Below, in pieces: positions 62,101 to 64,000 of a stretch of 64,000 nucleotides of DNA. The position numbers and the translations under genes are program-made. The stretch is from Unio delphinus (Eukaryota > Mollusca > Bivalvia > Unionida > Unionidae). Each line of letters starts with the position of its first letter. Positions within the stretch are counted from its first letter, which is position 1. The DNA is taken from positions 2,491,001-2,555,000 of the forward strand of contig JAQISU010000097.1 in NCBI GenBank assembly GCA_029339505.1, written 5' to 3'. Below the pieces are notes generated by a model. That model was not told the DNA's origin and did no database searches. It saw only the letters and a program-made list of their open reading frames with translations.

Positions 62101-63171
62101 CTCGAGTTCATGTGTACGTTCAGTGCGTTTACATGTGAGATTGACTGTACCCATTGTACTTAATAATTTGCCGTCATATGCGGATAATGTATTTGATGTA
62201 GGTTGTAGGGGATGCTTTATGCCTAGCTTTTTGAATATATGCAAGGGTATGATGTTAACTTGAGAGCCAGTATCCAATTTAAAATCAATAGAAACTAAAT
62301 GTGGTCCTACCTCAATCGCTGCATACGCCTGGCCATTGGCAATTATATCCCTTTTTACACTGTCAATATACAAATCCTCGTTTTGATGTTCATTGTTAAT
62401 CACACTGACTGTTTTTGATCTACATACTTTTTCAAAGTGATTGGGTTTATGACACTTATTGCAAGTCTTTCCTTTTGCGGGGCACTTATCCTGGCTTGAA
62501 TGCGACTTGTATCCGCAGTGTCCACATGTCAAGTTCACGCTCCGTCTGGAAGACGTGGTCCATTTCTTTTTCGGCTGCAGTTCTTTTGTCTTGGCCTGTC
62601 GTTGAATTGTCGCATGCACTTCTGGTCTGGCTGATGCAGACATGGTCTGGAGTTGCTCCTGTGCATATTCATGGCTTTGACTGATATTGATAGCCCTTTC
62701 CAAGGTCAACTTTTCGCCTTCGTTGATAAGTTTTTCTCGTATCCTTGATGATGATACCCCGAAAACAATCCTATCTCGAATCATGTCGTCTTCGTCTTTG
62801 AAGAGACAGTCTTTAGCCAATAGTTTCAACGAGGTCACATATTGATCTATTGTCTTGGAGCCTTGAATTTCGTTATTGAACTTGAATCTTGCAAAGACCG
62901 GATTTAATTTTGGTTGCACATGATGTTTGAATTTTGTAAAGATAATTGTTGGGTCCTTTTTATCTTCTTCTGTCAGAGTCCATGTATTGAAAATGTCTCT
63001 ACCTTTGTCTCCTACCCAAAGTAAAATGTAGTTGGCTTTAACCGCATCACTTCTTCTACTCATCGGTCCGTTAAATATCAATTCACAATGTTGTTGGAAT
63101 TTAGCCCATGATGTGGTAAGGTTGGAATTTTCCCAGTCCATGGTGGGTGTTGGCACGCCGGAAAGATCCAT
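59185..63171 (-). CDS. Gag-Pol polyprotein of the Gypsy element (1,328 aa)
   Basis: Single frame without the usual gag/pol frameshift. Domains: gag helices 1-200; zinc knuckles about 215-251 (CGHC ... CNKC ... HFEKVC); aspartic protease with DTGS at 300-303; reverse transcriptase with LDARSGYW near 525 and the catalytic pair in ICDDILVFG at 588-589; RNase H with VDASKYGLG near 736; zinc-binding HHCC near 955-990; integrase D1017, D1070 and E1106 (D-x52-D-x35-E); a basic C-terminal strand region near 1,210-1,260. All catalytic residues are present. It copies element RNA to DNA and inserts it. It resembles the mag-like branch of Ty3/Gypsy, an assignment from memory of the type, not from a tree. 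Confidence 0.95.
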   Translation of the reverse strand: MDLSGVPTPTMDWENSNLTTSWAKFQQHCELIFNGPMSRRSDAVKANYILLWVGDKGRDIFNTWTLTEEDKKDPTIIFTKFKHHVQPKLNPVFARFKFNNEIQGSKTIDQYVTSLKLLAKDCLFKDEDDMIRDRIVFGVSSSRIREKLINEGEKLTLERAINISQSHEYAQEQLQTMSASARPEVHATIQRQAKTKELQPKKKWTTSSRRSVNLTCGHCGYKSHSSQDKCPAKGKTCNKCHKPNHFEKVCRSKTVSVINNEHQNEDLYIDSVKRDIIANGQAYAAIEVGPHLVSIDFKLDTGSQVNIIPLHIFKKLGIKHPLQPTSNTLSAYDGKLLSTMGTVNLTCKRTERTHELEFYIVKTKAPPILGLQSCIELGLVKFTYSVQTQMSNLQCNKSTPLTKAVVLEEYAEVFNGIGLFPGECTIHIDPKATPVVHPPRRVPVALQDRLKTELDRMENENIIAQVTSPTAWVNSMVVVEKQSGKLRVCLDPQDLNRAILRPHYPMRALDDILPQLSGAKYFTKLDARSGYWAIKLSTDSSYLTTFNTPYGRFRFLRLPFGLKSSQDEFQRQIDESFEGLNGIVSICDDILVFGRTRDEHDTNLRNVLKRSLEKGIRLNEEKLEVGVTEVQYFGHILSAEGLKPDPAKVAAVREMEPPRNRAELETILGMVNYLSKFAPNLAAVTSPLRQLLAKDVEFEWDSPQIDAFIKVKDIITTSPGPVLSYFDPKKPLTLQVDASKYGLGAALLQDDKPVAYASKSLTTTEINYAQIEKEMFAILFGCKRFHQYVYARKVHIQTDHLPLVSIMKKPLYAAPPRLQRMLLQLQRYDLEVKHYQGKNIPVADTLSRKFLSDTHPSLSEGIDMHVHMVLSALPVSDRKKEEIKSLTEQDPQLVILKQVIIEGWPEKRSSCKSEIIDYWNYRDTLSVVDGLILKGQKIVIPQALRQKMLDTVHSGHLGIEKCLKRARDVLFWPRISVDISDLVSKCSICLERRSSNQKEPLIPHDVPEYPWQKVATDLFTWDNKEYIVVVDYFSRYFEVKTLASSKSCTVINHMKSIFARFGIPEIVVSDNQTCYSSREFASFAKEWDFQHVTSSPTYPQSNGLAEKTVQTVKKILSKAKADGREPLIGILEYRATVLDIGFSPAQLLMGRQLRSILPTTREKLMPKIPNTAEVKRKITLRKNKTKNYYDKSAKPLKTLKEGESVRVQFKGQNWEPAVIIRRHNERSYSVRTKDGTIYRRNRRQLITTNELHPLQCSINAPFSQNENTLCTAVTFPANASMPISQSIESRCFSKNTPEPDAKFPQDCQQSGYYTRSGRLVKPKIIESL

Positions 63172-63352
63172 ATCGAAGGTATTAAGTTCGTATTCAGAAT
63201 TTTGAACGTTTTAAAGGTTTTCAATTCGTCTTAAATCTTCCGTGGATTGATAGGTTATTGTTTCAAAATATCCATTTACGATCCATGTGCTATTTCCATT
63301 GCGATCACTTCTGACACCATGTTGTGTTATTGTGTTAAAACATAATATAAGA

Positions 63353-63515
63353 CGTCGTGTTCTAACTATCAATAACTTTAATATGTACAAACGACTACTG
63401 TGAGGTCTTAACACAGAGTGCTATCAAAGAGGCAGACCTGATGATAGTACCAGTGGAACCAATGACTCATGCACAGAGGGCTCCGATTGGTCAGCTACAC
63501 ATGTATAATGTTACA
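63353..63515 (-). repeat. 5' LTR of the Gypsy element
   Basis: 163 bp, read as identical to 58,543-58,705. It would contain the element promoter. Confidence 0.93.
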
Positions 63516-63562
63516 GCCTATATTGTGCTGAAAAATGGCGTTAAACCCTACAGCAACAACAG
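63516..63562 (+). mobile_element. tRNA-derived SINE, 3' part
   Basis: Starts with the duplicated GCCT and continues 'atattgtgctgaaaaatggc' and 'gttaaaccctacagcaacaa', the expected SINE tail missing at 58,542. Confidence 0.85.
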
Positions 63563-63589
63563 CCTTCTCTGCTTACCAAGATTCCGATG

Positions 63590-63900
63590 TGTCGATCCTA
63601 TCTACACTTTGGTAGATCGTTCAGATATTTCGGTGCTTCGGGTCTGTGAATTTCATTCAATGCGGCGACAAGCCACCGCATCCAATCAAAATCATGTTGT
63701 TCAAACCTGAATACTGTTCGTACAAGACAGAGACAAGTGGAATACTCAACTAGAATGGACTCATAAATAAGCAATTTTCCGCTGCCCATCCATTGTTTGG
63801 ACAAATACATCATTTCCCTCAAGAACACAAGTCTACTGCTTCCATTATTTTCAGCCGATGTACAACGCAACCTGATTAAAATCAGATCAGATAATAAAAT
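63590..63900 (-). promoter_or_regulatory. Third copy of the LAAO 5'-flank sequence, inverted
   Basis: Read on the minus strand it shares with 42,670-43,085 'gttgtacatcggctgaaaat', 'aaaattgcttatttatgagt', 'cacttgtctctgtcttgta' and 'gaacaacatgattttgattg'. A 90-codon frame runs through it, but the other two copies do not keep that frame, so coding is doubtful. It may mark a third LAAO-related unit facing left, or a dispersed repeat. Confidence 0.45.
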
Positions 63901-64000
63901 CAGATTATACGTGAAGATCTGACGACGGCCGCTTAAGGGTTATGTTCTGGCGATCTTTGCATTAGCCAATGAAAAACAAATGCAGCTTTTAAAATCTTAT

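Larger units (their letters stand above)
58543..63515 (-). mobile_element. Ty3/Gypsy LTR retrotransposon, full length, apparently intact
   Basis: 4,973 bp on the minus strand with two 163-bp LTRs that I read as identical, a 4-bp target duplication GCCT (58,539-58,542 and 63,516-63,519), a primer-binding-like TGGTGTCAGAAGTGATCG about 30 bases inside the 5' LTR, a polypurine tract next to the 3' LTR and one complete gag-pol frame. It inserted into a SINE within intron 2 of LAAO copy 2. Confidence 0.95.

Noticed and set aside
59627..63000. Plus-strand frames within the Gypsy element
   Set aside because: Antisense shadows of the intact minus-strand gag-pol gene.
63598..63870. 90-codon minus frame as a gene
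   Set aside because: The homologous blocks at 20.5 and 43.0 kb do not keep this frame, so conservation is at DNA level; coding status undecided.

Overview
This window is animal (metazoan) nuclear DNA. It has introns with GT-AG borders, long AT and tetranucleotide microsatellites, tRNA-derived SINEs, LINE fragments, an LTR retrotransposon and a Polinton-type element. The L-amino-acid-oxidase family, the SINE type and the repeat style suggest a mollusc or another lophotrochozoan. That is inference, since no species-specific marker was identified. Most of the longer open frames are simple repeats read through (for example poly-Tyr/Ile from AT tracts) and are not genes.

Layout. 1-20 kb: mostly repeats (several minisatellites, a 2.5-kb satellite of a 46-bp unit, three SINE copies), with a few orphan exons of unrecognised genes: one on the minus strand near 3.7 kb, and two phase-compatible plus-strand exons at 4.8 and 16.2 kb with a possible last exon at 17.1 kb. 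20-34 kb: a multi-exon FAD-dependent L-amino-acid-oxidase-like gene (LAAO copy 1) on the plus strand. Its introns are filled with mini- and microsatellites, a LINE and an LTR-like promoter block. It ends in a 355-codon last exon with an unusual lysine-rich repeated tail. One exon carries a frame break. 34-43 kb: intergenic, with decayed retroelement pieces and repeats. 42.7-64 kb: the 5' flank and first two recognisable exons of a second, tandem LAAO copy. The rest of copy 2 lies beyond the window.

Two large mobile elements sit in the introns of copy 2. Intron 1 holds a complete but decayed 6.8-kb virus-like element (49,667-56,467) with about 190-bp inverted terminal repeats. It carries remnants of a jelly-roll major capsid protein, an adenain-like protease, an SF1 helicase, a retroviral-type integrase, a zinc ribbon, a parvovirus-type phospholipase A2 and an A32/FtsK-type packaging ATPase. 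No DNA polymerase B is visible. Intron 2 holds an intact Ty3/Gypsy retrotransposon (58,543-63,515) with LTRs that look identical by eye and one uninterrupted 1,328-codon gag-pol frame, nested inside a SINE. It looks very young.

The best candidate for something unusual is the compact, polymerase-less, PLA2-carrying Polinton/adinto-like element. Next come the LAAO copy with a nuclear-localisation-like tail and the three related copies of an LAAO 5'-flank sequence, one of them inverted at the right edge. Everything here was read by eye. No alignments or database searches were run, so repeat boundaries are approximate (tens of bases) unless a target-site duplication fixes them.
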